A stretch of 64,000 nucleotides of DNA, taken from Prevotella sp. Lineage in GTDB: Bacteria; Bacteroidota; Bacteroidia; Bacteroidales; Dysgonomonadaceae. The stretch is taken from positions 62,001 through 126,000 of the forward strand of contig JAITVH010000048.1 in NCBI GenBank assembly GCA_031285905.1, written 5' to 3'. The position numbers and the translations under genes are program-made. This document shows, in pieces, positions 18,112 through 27,662 of the stretch. The notes below the pieces were generated by a model, which saw nothing but the letters and a program-made list of their open reading frames with translations, made no database searches and had not been told where the DNA came from. Positions within the stretch are counted from its first letter, which is position 1; each line of letters starts with the position of its first letter.

Positions 18112-18170
18112 CATAAGATATATTAGATATACGGATCTTACACTAAAAAAGTCCGTTAACTTCAAAATCG

Positions 18171-19802
18171 ATGGAAAATATAAAAAAGGTAATACTTGAA
18201 GCTGTACCCGAGGCTATTATAGAAGATAAGACGCCGCTGACGGTAATTGTAGAGCCCGACAAATTGCGGAAACTAGCCGAAGCGCTTCGTTATAATAAAG
18301 AAATACCGTTTGACTATTTGGCAATGTTGACCGGAACCGATGAGGGCGAAAAGCTAATGGTGACATACCTACTTTGTCCATCAACGGATTTATCAAAAGA
18401 AATAGCAATAAAGACAGAGACTCCCGATCGTGTAAAACCTCTGTTGTATACAGTAACTGATCTTTGGGAAACAGCTCATTATAATGAGCGTGAAGTATAT
18501 GCCATGTTGGGTATTCGTTTCATTAACAATCCTGATATGCGTCGATTTTTTCTAAATTCCGATTGGAATGGCTTCCCGTTGAGAAAAGACTATAATGCAG
18601 ATCCTGTGTTGAATGCGGTATCCATCGAAAGCAAAGATATTGTCGATATAGCTCCCCGCATTATGGAGACGACTACAGGCGAGTTGAAAGAAGAAAGAAT
18701 AAATATCTTTGAAAAAAACGATTATATAATAAATATAGGGCCTCAACACCCTTCTACCCACGGTGTAATGCATTTCCGCGTAGCACTGGATGGGGAAATA
18801 GTAAAGAAAATAGACGTTCATAGCGGGTATATCCATAGGGGTGTAGAAAAGTTGAGCGAAAATCTCACCTATCCACAAATCCTTCACTTCACCGACCGTC
18901 TCGATTACCTTTCTGCTAACATAAACCGTCACGGATTGTGTATGTGTGTGGAAAAGGCTGCAGAGATAGAAATTCCTGAAAGAGCGCAATATATACGTAC
19001 CATCATGGACGAATTGAATCGCATCGATTCTCATCTTGTAGCATGGGGTACTATGTGCATGGACTTAGGTTCTACTACTGCATTTATTTACGGAATGCGC
19101 GAACGTGAAGATATACTTAAAATATTTGAGAAAAACACAGGAGGCCGACTGATCATCAATTACAATGTAGTTGGTGGTGTGATGTTTGATATTCAGCCTG
19201 ATTTTCAGCAGGATGTAAAATCGTTTATCCCTGTTATGCGCAAGGCGTTGAAGGAATATAACCAATTGTTTACCGGAAACGTGATTGCAGTAGGGCGTAT
19301 GAAAGACTTAGGTATTTTGTCAAAAGAAGATGCCATATCATATGCCGTTACGGGCCCTGCCGGACGGGCATCCGGTTTCTCATGCGATCTTCGCAAACAT
19401 GCTCCTTATGCGTTGTATGATAAAGTAGAATTTAAGGAAATCATTCGTCATAAAGGCGATGCATATGATAGGTATCTGAACCGTTTGGATGAAATTGAAG
19501 AATCATTACAAATCATAGAGCAATTGATAGACAATATACCAGAAGGTGACTATTTGGCCAAAACGAAGGCCATTATCAAATTACCCGAAGGCGAGTATTA
19601 TCAGAGAGTGGAAGCCGGACGTGGCGAGTTCGGAATATATATTGAGAGCCGTGGAGATAAAACTCCTTACCGCTTGAAATTTCGTTCCCCGTCTATGGCA
19701 GCTGTATCCATAATGCCATTGATCTGTAAAGGTGAAAAAATATCCGACTTTATCAGTATCGGAGGTTCGATGGATTATGTAATACCGGATATCGACCGTT
19801 AA
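18171..19802 (+). CDS. nuoCD: NADH-quinone oxidoreductase subunits C and D, fused
   Basis: A 543-residue fusion. The N-terminal 150 residues are NuoC (30 kDa-type; LWETAHYNEREVYAMLGIRF, then GFPLRKDY). The remainder from about 180 is NuoD (49 kDa-type; GPQHPSTHGVMHF, DVHSGYIHRGVEKL, DRLDYLSAN), which lines the quinone cavity. NuoC is shorter than in Escherichia coli. The fusion is usual in Bacteroidota. It connects the N2-bearing NuoB to the membrane arm. Confidence 0.95.
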   Translation: MENIKKVILEAVPEAIIEDKTPLTVIVEPDKLRKLAEALRYNKEIPFDYLAMLTGTDEGEKLMVTYLLCPSTDLSKEIAIKTETPDRVKPLLYTVTDLWETAHYNEREVYAMLGIRFINNPDMRRFFLNSDWNGFPLRKDYNADPVLNAVSIESKDIVDIAPRIMETTTGELKEERINIFEKNDYIINIGPQHPSTHGVMHFRVALDGEIVKKIDVHSGYIHRGVEKLSENLTYPQILHFTDRLDYLSANINRHGLCMCVEKAAEIEIPERAQYIRTIMDELNRIDSHLVAWGTMCMDLGSTTAFIYGMREREDILKIFEKNTGGRLIINYNVVGGVMFDIQPDFQQDVKSFIPVMRKALKEYNQLFTGNVIAVGRMKDLGILSKEDAISYAVTGPAGRASGFSCDLRKHAPYALYDKVEFKEIIRHKGDAYDRYLNRLDEIEESLQIIEQLIDNIPEGDYLAKTKAIIKLPEGEYYQRVEAGRGEFGIYIESRGDKTPYRLKFRSPSMAAVSIMPLICKGEKISDFISIGGSMDYVIPDIDR

Positions 19803-19836
19803 CAAAAGATTATTTATTTTATCAATATAAAGATAT

Positions 19837-20946
19837 ATGTTGTTAAACTATTCACGACCGTTAGAGGTAGCAAGCCTGCTAAGAACTTTTGATGAGTTCC
19901 TGACAGAGAATTTGCCTACATGGGCGGTATTGGCAATCGAGTTTGTCCTGATAGGAATAGCTTTATTAGCTTTATATGCAGTATTGGCTTTGATACTCAT
20001 ATATGTAGAACGGAAAATTACCGGCTTTTTTCAAGCACGTTTGGGGCCGAATCGCGTTGGTAAATTCGGGATGATTCAGAGTGTTGCCGATATGATCAAA
20101 ATCCTGATCAAGGAAATTATTCATGTCAATAACTCAGACCGCTTCCTGTTCATTGTCGCTCCGTTTTTTATGATTGTCGCTTCCATGCTTACATTCGGGG
20201 CATTACCTTTCGGGGAAGGGCTACAGGCTGTTGATTTCAATATCGGTGTATTTTATGTGATAGCTGTTTCCTCACTGGGTATTATCGGAGTTTTGCTTGC
20301 CGGATGGTCAAGTAACAACAAATATTCGATGATCGGTGCTATGCGAAGCGGTGCGCAGTTTATCAGCTACGAGCTTTCTGCCGGATTTGCATTGATGACA
20401 ATGGTTGTGCTGTCAGGAACGATGAGTTTATCTGCAATTGTTAATCAACAGGCATATTGTTGGAATATCTTTAATGGACATATTCCCGCTCTTATAGCCT
20501 TTATTATATATTTAATATCAGGTCATGCCGAGACCAATCGCGGGCCTTTCGACTTACCGGAAGCCGAATCTGAATTAACAGCCGGATATCATACAGAATA
20601 TTCAGGGCTACAATTCGGATTTTTCTATTTGGCCGAGTATCTGAATATGTTTATCGTTGCAGGTATTGCTACCACTGTCTTTTTAGGCGGATGGATGCCT
20701 TTTCAGGTGGATGGATGGGATGGATTTAATCAGATTATGAATTATATTCCTTCTTATATATGGTTCTTCGGAAAGACCGGGTTTTTGATATTCTTAAGCT
20801 TATGGGTAAGATGGACATTCCCACGCTTGCGTATCGACCAGTTGTTGAACCTTGAGTGGAAATACTTACTACCAATTAATATGGTGAATATATTATTGAT
20901 GGTGATCGTGGTACTTGCCGGATTAACATTGGCTGATATATTTTAA
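19837..20946 (+). CDS. nuoH: NADH-quinone oxidoreductase subunit H
   Basis: A 369-residue, eight-helix membrane subunit at the junction of the two arms, forming the quinone entry site. [40 protein letters not shown] and [12 protein letters not shown] are hallmark loops. It lies 34 bp from nuoCD and 12 bp from nuoI. Confidence 0.95.
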   Translation: MLLNYSRPLEVASLLRTFDEFLTENLPTWAVLAIEFVLIGIALLALYAVLALILIYVERKITGFFQARLGPNRVGKFGMIQSVADMIKILIKEIIHVNNSDRFLFIVAPFFMIVASMLTFGALPFGEGLQAVDFNIGVFYVIAVSSLGIIGVLLAGWSSNNKYSMIGAMRSGAQFISYELSAGFALMTMVVLSGTMSLSAIVNQQAYCWNIFNGHIPALIAFIIYLISGHAETNRGPFDLPEAESELTAGYHTEYSGLQFGFFYLAEYLNMFIVAGIATTVFLGGWMPFQVDGWDGFNQIMNYIPSYIWFFGKTGFLIFLSLWVRWTFPRLRIDQLLNLEWKYLLPINMVNILLMVIVVLAGLTLADIF

Positions 20947-20958
20947 TTTTTAGAGAAT

Positions 20959-21693
20959 ATGAGTTCAGTATCAGAATATTTTTCAGGTTTATTTGGAGGT
21001 ATAAAGTCGCTTGTCAAAGGATTGATAGTGACATGGAAAGAGCTTTGGACTAAGAAAGTGACGGAACAATACCCCGAAAACAGGGCGACGCTTGTTATTC
21101 CTGACCGTTTTCGAGGCGAATTGGTGATGCCTCACGATGAAAATAACGAACATGCTTGTACGGCATGTGGTATTTGCCAGATCAATTGTCCTAATGGAAC
21201 GATACAAGTCCTCTCTAAAACCATTGAGAGTGAAGACGGCAAGAAGAAAAAGATCCTTGACCGCCATATATACGACTTGGGTATGTGTACATTCTGTAAC
21301 TTGTGTGTAATCACTTGTCCACAAGATGCGATTGTATTTACCAATACATTCGAGAATGCGATATTTACACGTCGTAAATTGGTACAGCAGCTAAATCATG
21401 AAGGATCGAAACTTCGCGAAAAGAAAAAAGAACCGAAGCCCATCGTAAATAAGCCTGTAGCTAAAGCTGAAGAGGCGATTCATGGAGGTAATAGAACTGC
21501 TGAGGGAAAACCTGAAACTCCGATTGAACCAATTCCGTTGCAGGATACGAAAGGAGGGGAAGAGGTACTTCCTGATTTGGGTATAAAGAAGGATACAACT
21601 ACCAAGACTGTTCCTGCTTCTAAACCCGAAGTTAATCCGAGAGAGGTAGAAGAAGATAAAGAAGAAAAAGAAGAAAAAGAAGAAAAAGAATAA
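20959..21693 (+). CDS. nuoI: NADH-quinone oxidoreductase subunit I with long charged tail
   Basis: A 244-residue ferredoxin-like subunit with two 4Fe-4S motifs (C67, C70, C73, C77 and C110, C113, C116, C120) that pass electrons to NuoB. The normal domain ends near 150. A tail of about 90 residues follows, rich in K, E and P, closing with repeated EEK units encoded by tandem GAAGAAAAA repeats. The tail is probably disordered. In this NuoEFG-less complex it could help dock a soluble electron donor, but that is speculation. Confidence 0.93.
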   Translation: MSSVSEYFSGLFGGIKSLVKGLIVTWKELWTKKVTEQYPENRATLVIPDRFRGELVMPHDENNEHACTACGICQINCPNGTIQVLSKTIESEDGKKKKILDRHIYDLGMCTFCNLCVITCPQDAIVFTNTFENAIFTRRKLVQQLNHEGSKLREKKKEPKPIVNKPVAKAEEAIHGGNRTAEGKPETPIEPIPLQDTKGGEEVLPDLGIKKDTTTKTVPASKPEVNPREVEEDKEEKEEKEEKE

Positions 21694-21713
21694 TATACGA
21701 TAATCATCAGATT

Positions 21714-22217
21714 ATGGCAGAACAAATTATATTTTACATTTTAGCGGCGATCATCGTTTTCTGTTCTATTATGGCAGTTGCCACACAGAAAATTATTCGC
21801 TCGGCTACATTCCTGTTATTCGTATTGTTAGGTACAGCAGGTTTATATTTGCTACTTGACTATCACTTCCTGATGGGTGTCCAGATTGCGGTTTACGCGG
21901 GTGGAGTGATGGTGCTCTTCATTTTTGCTATCCTCCTCACTAATGAACCGGGGCGGAATGTGAAATTCGAGAAACCCGGCAGAATGTTTTTGGCAGGAGC
22001 TGCAGCTTTAGCCGGATTAGGCATTTGCGGACATATTATTTTCTATAATGTAAATAAGTTCTATACATATATCGTACAGCCTGAATTTGATATGAAAGAT
22101 GTAGGTATGGCGATGATGGGAACGGATAAGTATCAATATCTATTACCTTTCGAGGCTATCAGTATTTTACTGCTTGCCTGTATTATCGGAGGTATAATGA
22201 TTGCCAGAAAAAGATAA
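21714..22217 (+). CDS. nuoJ: NADH-quinone oxidoreductase subunit J
   Basis: A 167-residue membrane subunit with five helices. The conserved segment FLMGVQIAVYAGGVMVLFIF contains the pi-bulge helix that takes part in coupling. It is between nuoI and nuoK in the usual order. Confidence 0.93.
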   Translation: MAEQIIFYILAAIIVFCSIMAVATQKIIRSATFLLFVLLGTAGLYLLLDYHFLMGVQIAVYAGGVMVLFIFAILLTNEPGRNVKFEKPGRMFLAGAAALAGLGICGHIIFYNVNKFYTYIVQPEFDMKDVGMAMMGTDKYQYLLPFEAISILLLACIIGGIMIARKR

Positions 22218-22233
22218 AAAGAAATAAAAAGCT

Positions 22234-22578
22234 ATGGTTGATTTCATAATAGATTTTTTATCAGGGCCGGTGCCGATCGAGGCATATCTAGCAATAAGCA
22301 CGATTATGTTCTTTGCAGGGGTTTACGGTTTTCTTTCCAGGAAGAATATGCTGATGGTATTGATTTCCATCGAATTGATGTTGAATGCAGCAGACCTTAA
22401 TTTCGTAGTGTTCAACCGTTATCTCTATCCGGGACAATTGGAAGGATTCTTCTTTACGCTGTTCGCTATAGGTATAGCCGCTGCCGAAACAGCTGTGGCG
22501 ATAGCTATTATCATCAATATATACCGCAATGTGAAGAGCATATATGTGGATGAGAATATAACAACAATGAAACATTAA
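22234..22578 (+). CDS. nuoK: NADH-quinone oxidoreductase subunit K
   Basis: A 114-residue, three-helix membrane subunit. The buried glutamates of the proton path are seen in SIELMLNAADLNF and AAAETAVAIAI. Spacing to neighbours is 16 and 21 bp. Confidence 0.93.
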   Translation: MVDFIIDFLSGPVPIEAYLAISTIMFFAGVYGFLSRKNMLMVLISIELMLNAADLNFVVFNRYLYPGQLEGFFFTLFAIGIAAAETAVAIAIIINIYRNVKSIYVDENITTMKH

Positions 22579-22599
22579 GCACGGAAATAGTTACAAGAT

Positions 22600-24543
22600 A
22601 TGGAACAAGCATTCAATTATTCTATACTCATACTTATCCTGCCGGCCATTATGTTCCTCATATTGGGCATAGGAGGCAAGTATATGAAGCCTGTAGTTGC
22701 CGGAACACTGGGAACTATCACTTTGACAATCATTGCCGTGCTGGCGTATATAACAGGGTATCAGTATTTCTTCGAACTTGGAAAGACTACTGAAGGTGCC
22801 TATCAGGCCATTACGGTATTTAATATGGAATGGCTGAGGTTTACCGATACCTTGTATATCAATCTGGGAATGTACCTCGATCCTATTTCGGTGATGATGC
22901 TGATTGTGATCACTACCGTTTCGCTGATGGTACATGTATATAGCCTTGGCTATATGAAAGGTGAAAAGGGATTTCAGCGTTATTACGCATTCCTTTCCCT
23001 GTTCAGTTTCTCCATGCTTGGGTTGGTTGTAGCTACCAATATATTCCAGATGTATATATTCTGGGAGCTTGTAGGGGTTTCGTCCTTCCTGCTTATCAGT
23101 TTCTATTATACAAAACCATCGGCCGTCGCTGCTTCTAAAAAAGCGTTTATCGTTACGCGGTTTGCCGATTTCTTTTTCCTTGTCGGAATATTACTATTAT
23201 CATATTTTTCAGGAACATTCGATTTTGCGACCATTACTGCGCAGGGAGCTCCATTTATAGCTACCATGCAAGGCTCTTCATTCCTAGGACTTTCAGTGAT
23301 GTCGTGGGCAATGCTGCTGATCTTTATGGGAGGTGCAGGTAAATCTGCCATGATGCCGTTTCATATTTGGCTACCCGATGCGATGGAAGGCCCTACGCCT
23401 GCTTCTGCTTTGATACATGCCGCTACGATGGTTGTGGCCGGAGTTTTCCTTGTTGCTCGTTTATTCCCGATCTATTTATTCGGCGCACCGGATATATTGA
23501 CTTTGATCGGTTGGATAGGGGCTATCACGGCTTTATTTGCTGCGGTGGTTGCCTGTACACAGACGGATATCAAACGCGTGCTGGCTTTCTCTACTATTTC
23601 GCAGATCGCATTCATGCTTACTGCGTTGGGTGTATCTCAGTTTGGAGGACATGACGGACTCGGATATATGGCCGGAATGTTCCATCTGTTCACGCATGCG
23701 TTCTTCAAAGCATTGCTGTTCTTAGGCGCAGGAGCTATCATACACGCTGTTCATAGCAATGAAATGGACGAAATGGGAGGATTAAGGAAATATATGCCGA
23801 TCACTTTTATTACATTCGGTATCGCATGGCTGGCTATTGCCGGTATTCCTCCGTTCTCAGGCTTCTTTAGTAAGGATGAAATACTCGCAGCAGCATATGA
23901 ACATAATATGGCTATCTATATTATATTATCCATTGCAGCCGGATTGACGGCGTTCTATATGTCGCGTCTTTTCCTTCGTATATTCTTCTATGATAGCAAT
24001 AAACATTATCATCATAAGCCGCACGAAGCAAGTCCGGTGATGACTATTCCGTTAATAATACTTGCTGCGTTTGCATTCTTTGCGGGATTTGTTCCTTTCG
24101 GGAATTTTGTTACATCAGACTATCAACCTTACGATATCCATATCAACTGGCAAGTAGCTATAACCAGTGTGGTTATATCCCTTATTGGAATGGGTATCGC
24201 CTTTAAACTATACTATAAGAAAAATGATATACCTGATAAGATTACAAACGGTATCAGCACTTTCTACAAATGGGCTTACCATAAGTTCTATTTTGATGAA
24301 CTGTGGCTGTTTGTTACCCGTAAGATCATATTCCAACGTATCTCTAAGCCAATAGCATGGTTTGATAAGAAATATGTGGATGGGTTTATGGATTCGCTGG
24401 CTTATGTTACACAGGCGGCATCGAGGTCTATCAAGAACTTCCAATCAGGATATATACAACAATATGCATTGGCTTATCTGGTTGGCGCATTGATTCTGGT
24501 TGTCGGATTTTGTGGGTGGGTGATCTGTTTTGTTTGTATGTAA
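22600..24543 (+). CDS. nuoL: NADH-quinone oxidoreductase subunit L
   Basis: A 647-residue antiporter-like subunit. It carries the distal proton channel, with the family's WELVGVSSFLLI, AGKSAMMPFHIWLPDAMEGP and HAFFKALLFLGAGA motifs. A long lateral helix and a final transmembrane segment close the C-terminus. Its 3' end is followed by a 110-bp gap with an inverted repeat, the only sizeable gap in the operon. Confidence 0.95.
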   Translation: MEQAFNYSILILILPAIMFLILGIGGKYMKPVVAGTLGTITLTIIAVLAYITGYQYFFELGKTTEGAYQAITVFNMEWLRFTDTLYINLGMYLDPISVMMLIVITTVSLMVHVYSLGYMKGEKGFQRYYAFLSLFSFSMLGLVVATNIFQMYIFWELVGVSSFLLISFYYTKPSAVAASKKAFIVTRFADFFFLVGILLLSYFSGTFDFATITAQGAPFIATMQGSSFLGLSVMSWAMLLIFMGGAGKSAMMPFHIWLPDAMEGPTPASALIHAATMVVAGVFLVARLFPIYLFGAPDILTLIGWIGAITALFAAVVACTQTDIKRVLAFSTISQIAFMLTALGVSQFGGHDGLGYMAGMFHLFTHAFFKALLFLGAGAIIHAVHSNEMDEMGGLRKYMPITFITFGIAWLAIAGIPPFSGFFSKDEILAAAYEHNMAIYIILSIAAGLTAFYMSRLFLRIFFYDSNKHYHHKPHEASPVMTIPLIILAAFAFFAGFVPFGNFVTSDYQPYDIHINWQVAITSVVISLIGMGIAFKLYYKKNDIPDKITNGISTFYKWAYHKFYFDELWLFVTRKIIFQRISKPIAWFDKKYVDGFMDSLAYVTQAASRSIKNFQSGYIQQYALAYLVGALILVVGFCGWVICFVCM

Positions 24544-24546
24544 TAA

Positions 24547-24648
24547 TTAGCTGTTAGCTGATAGCCTTTAGCTGTTAGTTGGCAGGGGATGAAATAAAAA
24601 ACAAGTTTTAAAAAGCTAATAGCTACGAGCTAAAGGCTAAAAGCTAAC
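24547..24648. repeat. AGCT-rich inverted repeat between nuoL and nuoM (R2)
   Basis: Left arm 24547-24580 (containing GTTAGCTGATAGCCTTTAGC) and right arm 24611-24648 are complementary over about 24 nt with a few mismatches. Related TAGCTATTAGCTGATAGC units occur at 34471-34505 and 34685-34706. In mRNA it could form a strong hairpin between two nuo genes. Confidence 0.75.
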
Positions 24649-24652
24649 AAAT

Positions 24653-26131
24653 ATGAATATTCTTTCATTATTTATTCTGGTACCTGTTGTGATGTTGCTG
24701 GCATTTATACCCTGCCGCAATATCAGGCAAGTGCGCACCGTGGGAGTAATCGGTGCTGTAATAGAAGTAGCATTGGCATTGGTACTGCTGTTCATGTTCT
24801 ATCAGGAACGTAGTGGCGGGAATACGGCAGAAATGCTGTTTACTTTCGATGCTGTCTGGTTCAAATCATTGAATATCCATTACGCAATAGGTGCGGATGG
24901 TATATCGGTATTGATGATTTTACTGACTTCCATTATCATATTCACAGGAACGTTTGCATCATGGAATATGAATCCTTTGCCAAAAGATTTTTTTATGTGG
25001 CTTACTCTACTCTCGATAGGCGTATATGGATTCTTTATCTCGCTGGATATGTTTACCATGTTCTTTTTCTATGAGATTGCATTGATTCCGATGTACCTCC
25101 TGATAGGAATATGGGGTACCGGACGAAAAGAATATTCGGCAATGAAACTGACGCTAATGTTGATGGGAGGATCAGCTTTCCTATTTGTTGGCATACTTGG
25201 TATCTATTTTAATTCATCCGTTATAGGAGAATATACCTTTAACATGCTTGAGGTAGCACGAAATGCAGCTATTCCTCTATCAGCGCAATATTGGATATTC
25301 CCGCTGACTTTTGTCGGATTTGGTGTTCTGGGAGCTTTATTCCCGTTTCATACATGGTCGCCTGATGGTCATGCGTCTGCACCTACAGCCGTATCGATGC
25401 TTCATGCCGGAGTATTGATGAAACTGGGGGGATATGGATGTTTCCGCATAGCTATGCGTTTGATGCCTGAAGCTGCTGATGAATTGTCGTGGATATTTAT
25501 TATACTGACAGGTATAAGCGTAATTTATGGAGCATTGGGAGCAATATCCCAGACTGACCTGAAATATATCAATGCCTATTCATCTGTGAGCCACTGCGGA
25601 CTTGTATTATTCGCCATACTGATGTGGAACCAGACCGCGATGACAGGGGCAGTAATGCAAATGATCTCTCACGGATTGATGACAGCCCTTTTCTTTGCCC
25701 TGATAGGTATGATCTATGGCCGCACGCATACTCGTGATATCCGCGAAATGGGTGGATTGATGAAAATAATGCCATTCCTTAGCGTATGTTATGTTATTGC
25801 AGGTCTGGCTTCACTGGGATTACCGGGATTAAGTGGATTCGTAGCTGAAATGACGATCTTCTTCGGAGCATTTGAACATAATGATCTATTTCACCGTGTA
25901 TTTACTATTATAGCTGTCTCGTCCATTGTGGTAACGGCTGTTTATATATTGAAAGTTGTGGGCAAGATCCTTTTCGGACCTGTGCAGGATCCCCACCATC
26001 TCGAATTAACAGATGCTGTATGGCATGAAAAAATAGCAACAGTAGGATTGATTATTTGTGTGGCAGGTATGGGACTATTCCCGGGATGGATATCAAACCT
26101 GATTTCAGCAAGTTTAGGATTTTTACAATAA
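24653..26131 (+). CDS. nuoM: NADH-quinone oxidoreductase subunit M
   Basis: A 492-residue antiporter-like subunit of the membrane arm. The channel residues lie in FFYEIALIPMYLLIGIWG (Glu) and in GALFPFHTWSPDGHASAPTA, with TDLKYINAYSSVSHCG in the third motif. It starts 4 bp after the inverted repeat and 16 bp separate it from nuoN. Confidence 0.95.
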   Translation: MNILSLFILVPVVMLLAFIPCRNIRQVRTVGVIGAVIEVALALVLLFMFYQERSGGNTAEMLFTFDAVWFKSLNIHYAIGADGISVLMILLTSIIIFTGTFASWNMNPLPKDFFMWLTLLSIGVYGFFISLDMFTMFFFYEIALIPMYLLIGIWGTGRKEYSAMKLTLMLMGGSAFLFVGILGIYFNSSVIGEYTFNMLEVARNAAIPLSAQYWIFPLTFVGFGVLGALFPFHTWSPDGHASAPTAVSMLHAGVLMKLGGYGCFRIAMRLMPEAADELSWIFIILTGISVIYGALGAISQTDLKYINAYSSVSHCGLVLFAILMWNQTAMTGAVMQMISHGLMTALFFALIGMIYGRTHTRDIREMGGLMKIMPFLSVCYVIAGLASLGLPGLSGFVAEMTIFFGAFEHNDLFHRVFTIIAVSSIVVTAVYILKVVGKILFGPVQDPHHLELTDAVWHEKIATVGLIICVAGMGLFPGWISNLISASLGFLQ

Positions 26132-26147
26132 AAAATAAGATATAGAA

Positions 26148-27572
26148 ATGGATTTGAGTAATTATTTGTTGATGAAGCATGAATTATCACTGATTGTGGT
26201 ATTCCTCTTACTTATTATTTATGATTTGTTTGCTTCAGACAGCGCGAAAAAATATTATTTCCCCGTAGCATGTACTATTTTTCTGGCACATACTGTCATT
26301 TGTTTCTTTTTCAAAGATAATGGAAGTTCGTTTGCCGGAATGTATGTGACAGGGCCTGCATATCTTACTATCAAAAACGTTCTTAATATAGGAGTTTTTC
26401 TTATTCTCTTACAAGCAAATTCGTGGCTGAAGAAACCGGATTCTATTCTAAAGAGAGGAGAATATTTTATGCTGACAATACTTACTCTGCTGGGTATGTA
26501 TCTCATGATTTCAGCCGGAAATTTTCTTTTATTCTATATCGGCTTAGAAACTGCATCATTGCCAATCGCAGCATTGGTGGCTTTCGACAAATACAGGCAT
26601 GAATCGGCCGAAGCCGGAGCAAAATATATTTTCAATGCAATATTTTCATCGGCTTTGATGCTATTCGGATTATCATTCCTTTACGGAGCATGCGGAACGC
26701 TTTACTATCTGGATATAGCTACTGCTATCTATTCTACTCCGATGGTAATTATGGCAATGGTATTTGTATTGGCAGGATTATTCTTTAAGATATCACTTGT
26801 GCCGTTTCATCTTTGGGCTCCTGATACCTATCAGGGAGCGCCAACAAATGTAACGCTCTACTTATCTACAATATCAAAAGGAGCAGCCGTTTTTGCCCTG
26901 ATGGTGATTATGTATAAAGTTTTCCCGGTATTGGCAGATACATGGAAGAATATCCTTTGGATAATTATATTGGTGACAATAACGATCGGTAACTTATTTG
27001 CCCTTCGCCAGAAAAATATGAAACGTTTCCTTGCTTTTTCTTCTATCTCACAGGCAGGATATATTATGCTAAGTGTATTTACAGGTACAGCTGAAGGGAT
27101 GGCGGGTACTATCTATTATGTATTTGTTTATGTATTCTCTAACCTTGCTGCATTCGGCGTTATATCTGCTATTGAAGATAAGACAGGCAAAGTGAATATG
27201 GATGATTATAACGGTTTATATCTGACAAATCCCAAGTTGGCACTTATTATGATGATAGCCGTATTCTCATTGGGAGGGATACCGTTTGCTGCCGGATTTT
27301 TCAGTAAGTTGTTTGTATTTAAGGCAGCAATGTCGCAAGGACAGGTGCTATTAGTATTTCTGGCATTTCTGAACACAGTAATTGCCCTATACTACTATTT
27401 GTTGGTAGTGAAAGCAATGTTTATCAATAAAAATAACAATCCTATCGAACCGCTTAAGACTGACGGGTATTTAAAGACCTCATTAATAGTATCTATGATT
27501 GGTATTTTTGTAGTCGGTATGATTAGCTGTTTCTATGAATATATCAGTAGTGTGAGCTTTGGAATATATTAA
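26148..27572 (+). CDS. nuoN: NADH-quinone oxidoreductase subunit N
   Basis: A 474-residue antiporter-like subunit, last gene of the operon. LFYIGLETASLPIAALVAF and KISLVPFHLWAPDTYQGAPT are the expected channel motifs. No nuoE, nuoF or nuoG exists in the operon, so the complex has no NADH-oxidising module and probably accepts electrons from another carrier, as in other Bacteroidota. It ends 18 bp before the operon terminator. Confidence 0.95.
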   Translation: MDLSNYLLMKHELSLIVVFLLLIIYDLFASDSAKKYYFPVACTIFLAHTVICFFFKDNGSSFAGMYVTGPAYLTIKNVLNIGVFLILLQANSWLKKPDSILKRGEYFMLTILTLLGMYLMISAGNFLLFYIGLETASLPIAALVAFDKYRHESAEAGAKYIFNAIFSSALMLFGLSFLYGACGTLYYLDIATAIYSTPMVIMAMVFVLAGLFFKISLVPFHLWAPDTYQGAPTNVTLYLSTISKGAAVFALMVIMYKVFPVLADTWKNILWIIILVTITIGNLFALRQKNMKRFLAFSSISQAGYIMLSVFTGTAEGMAGTIYYVFVYVFSNLAAFGVISAIEDKTGKVNMDDYNGLYLTNPKLALIMMIAVFSLGGIPFAAGFFSKLFVFKAAMSQGQVLLVFLAFLNTVIALYYYLLVVKAMFINKNNNPIEPLKTDGYLKTSLIVSMIGIFVVGMISCFYEYISSVSFGIY

Positions 27573-27590
27573 ATAATATTAAATCATAAA

Positions 27591-27635
27591 AAAACTTCGA
27601 CAGAAGCTTTATCTTTGGGCTTCTGTCGAAGTTTT
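27591..27635 (+). terminator. Terminator of the nuo operon
   Basis: A perfect 17-bp stem (AAAACTTCGACAGAAGC and its complement) with an 11-nt loop and a 3' T-rich end. The loop also carries a -7 box for exbB. Confidence 0.9.
27610..27617 (+). promoter_or_regulatory. -7 box in the terminator loop, before exbB
   Basis: TATCTTTG (exact TAnnTTTG) lies inside the loop of the nuo terminator, 45 bp before the exbB ATG. No -33 TTTG is visible at the expected place, so use as a promoter is tentative. Confidence 0.4.
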
Positions 27636-27662
27636 ATATTAAAACAACAACAATAAATATCT

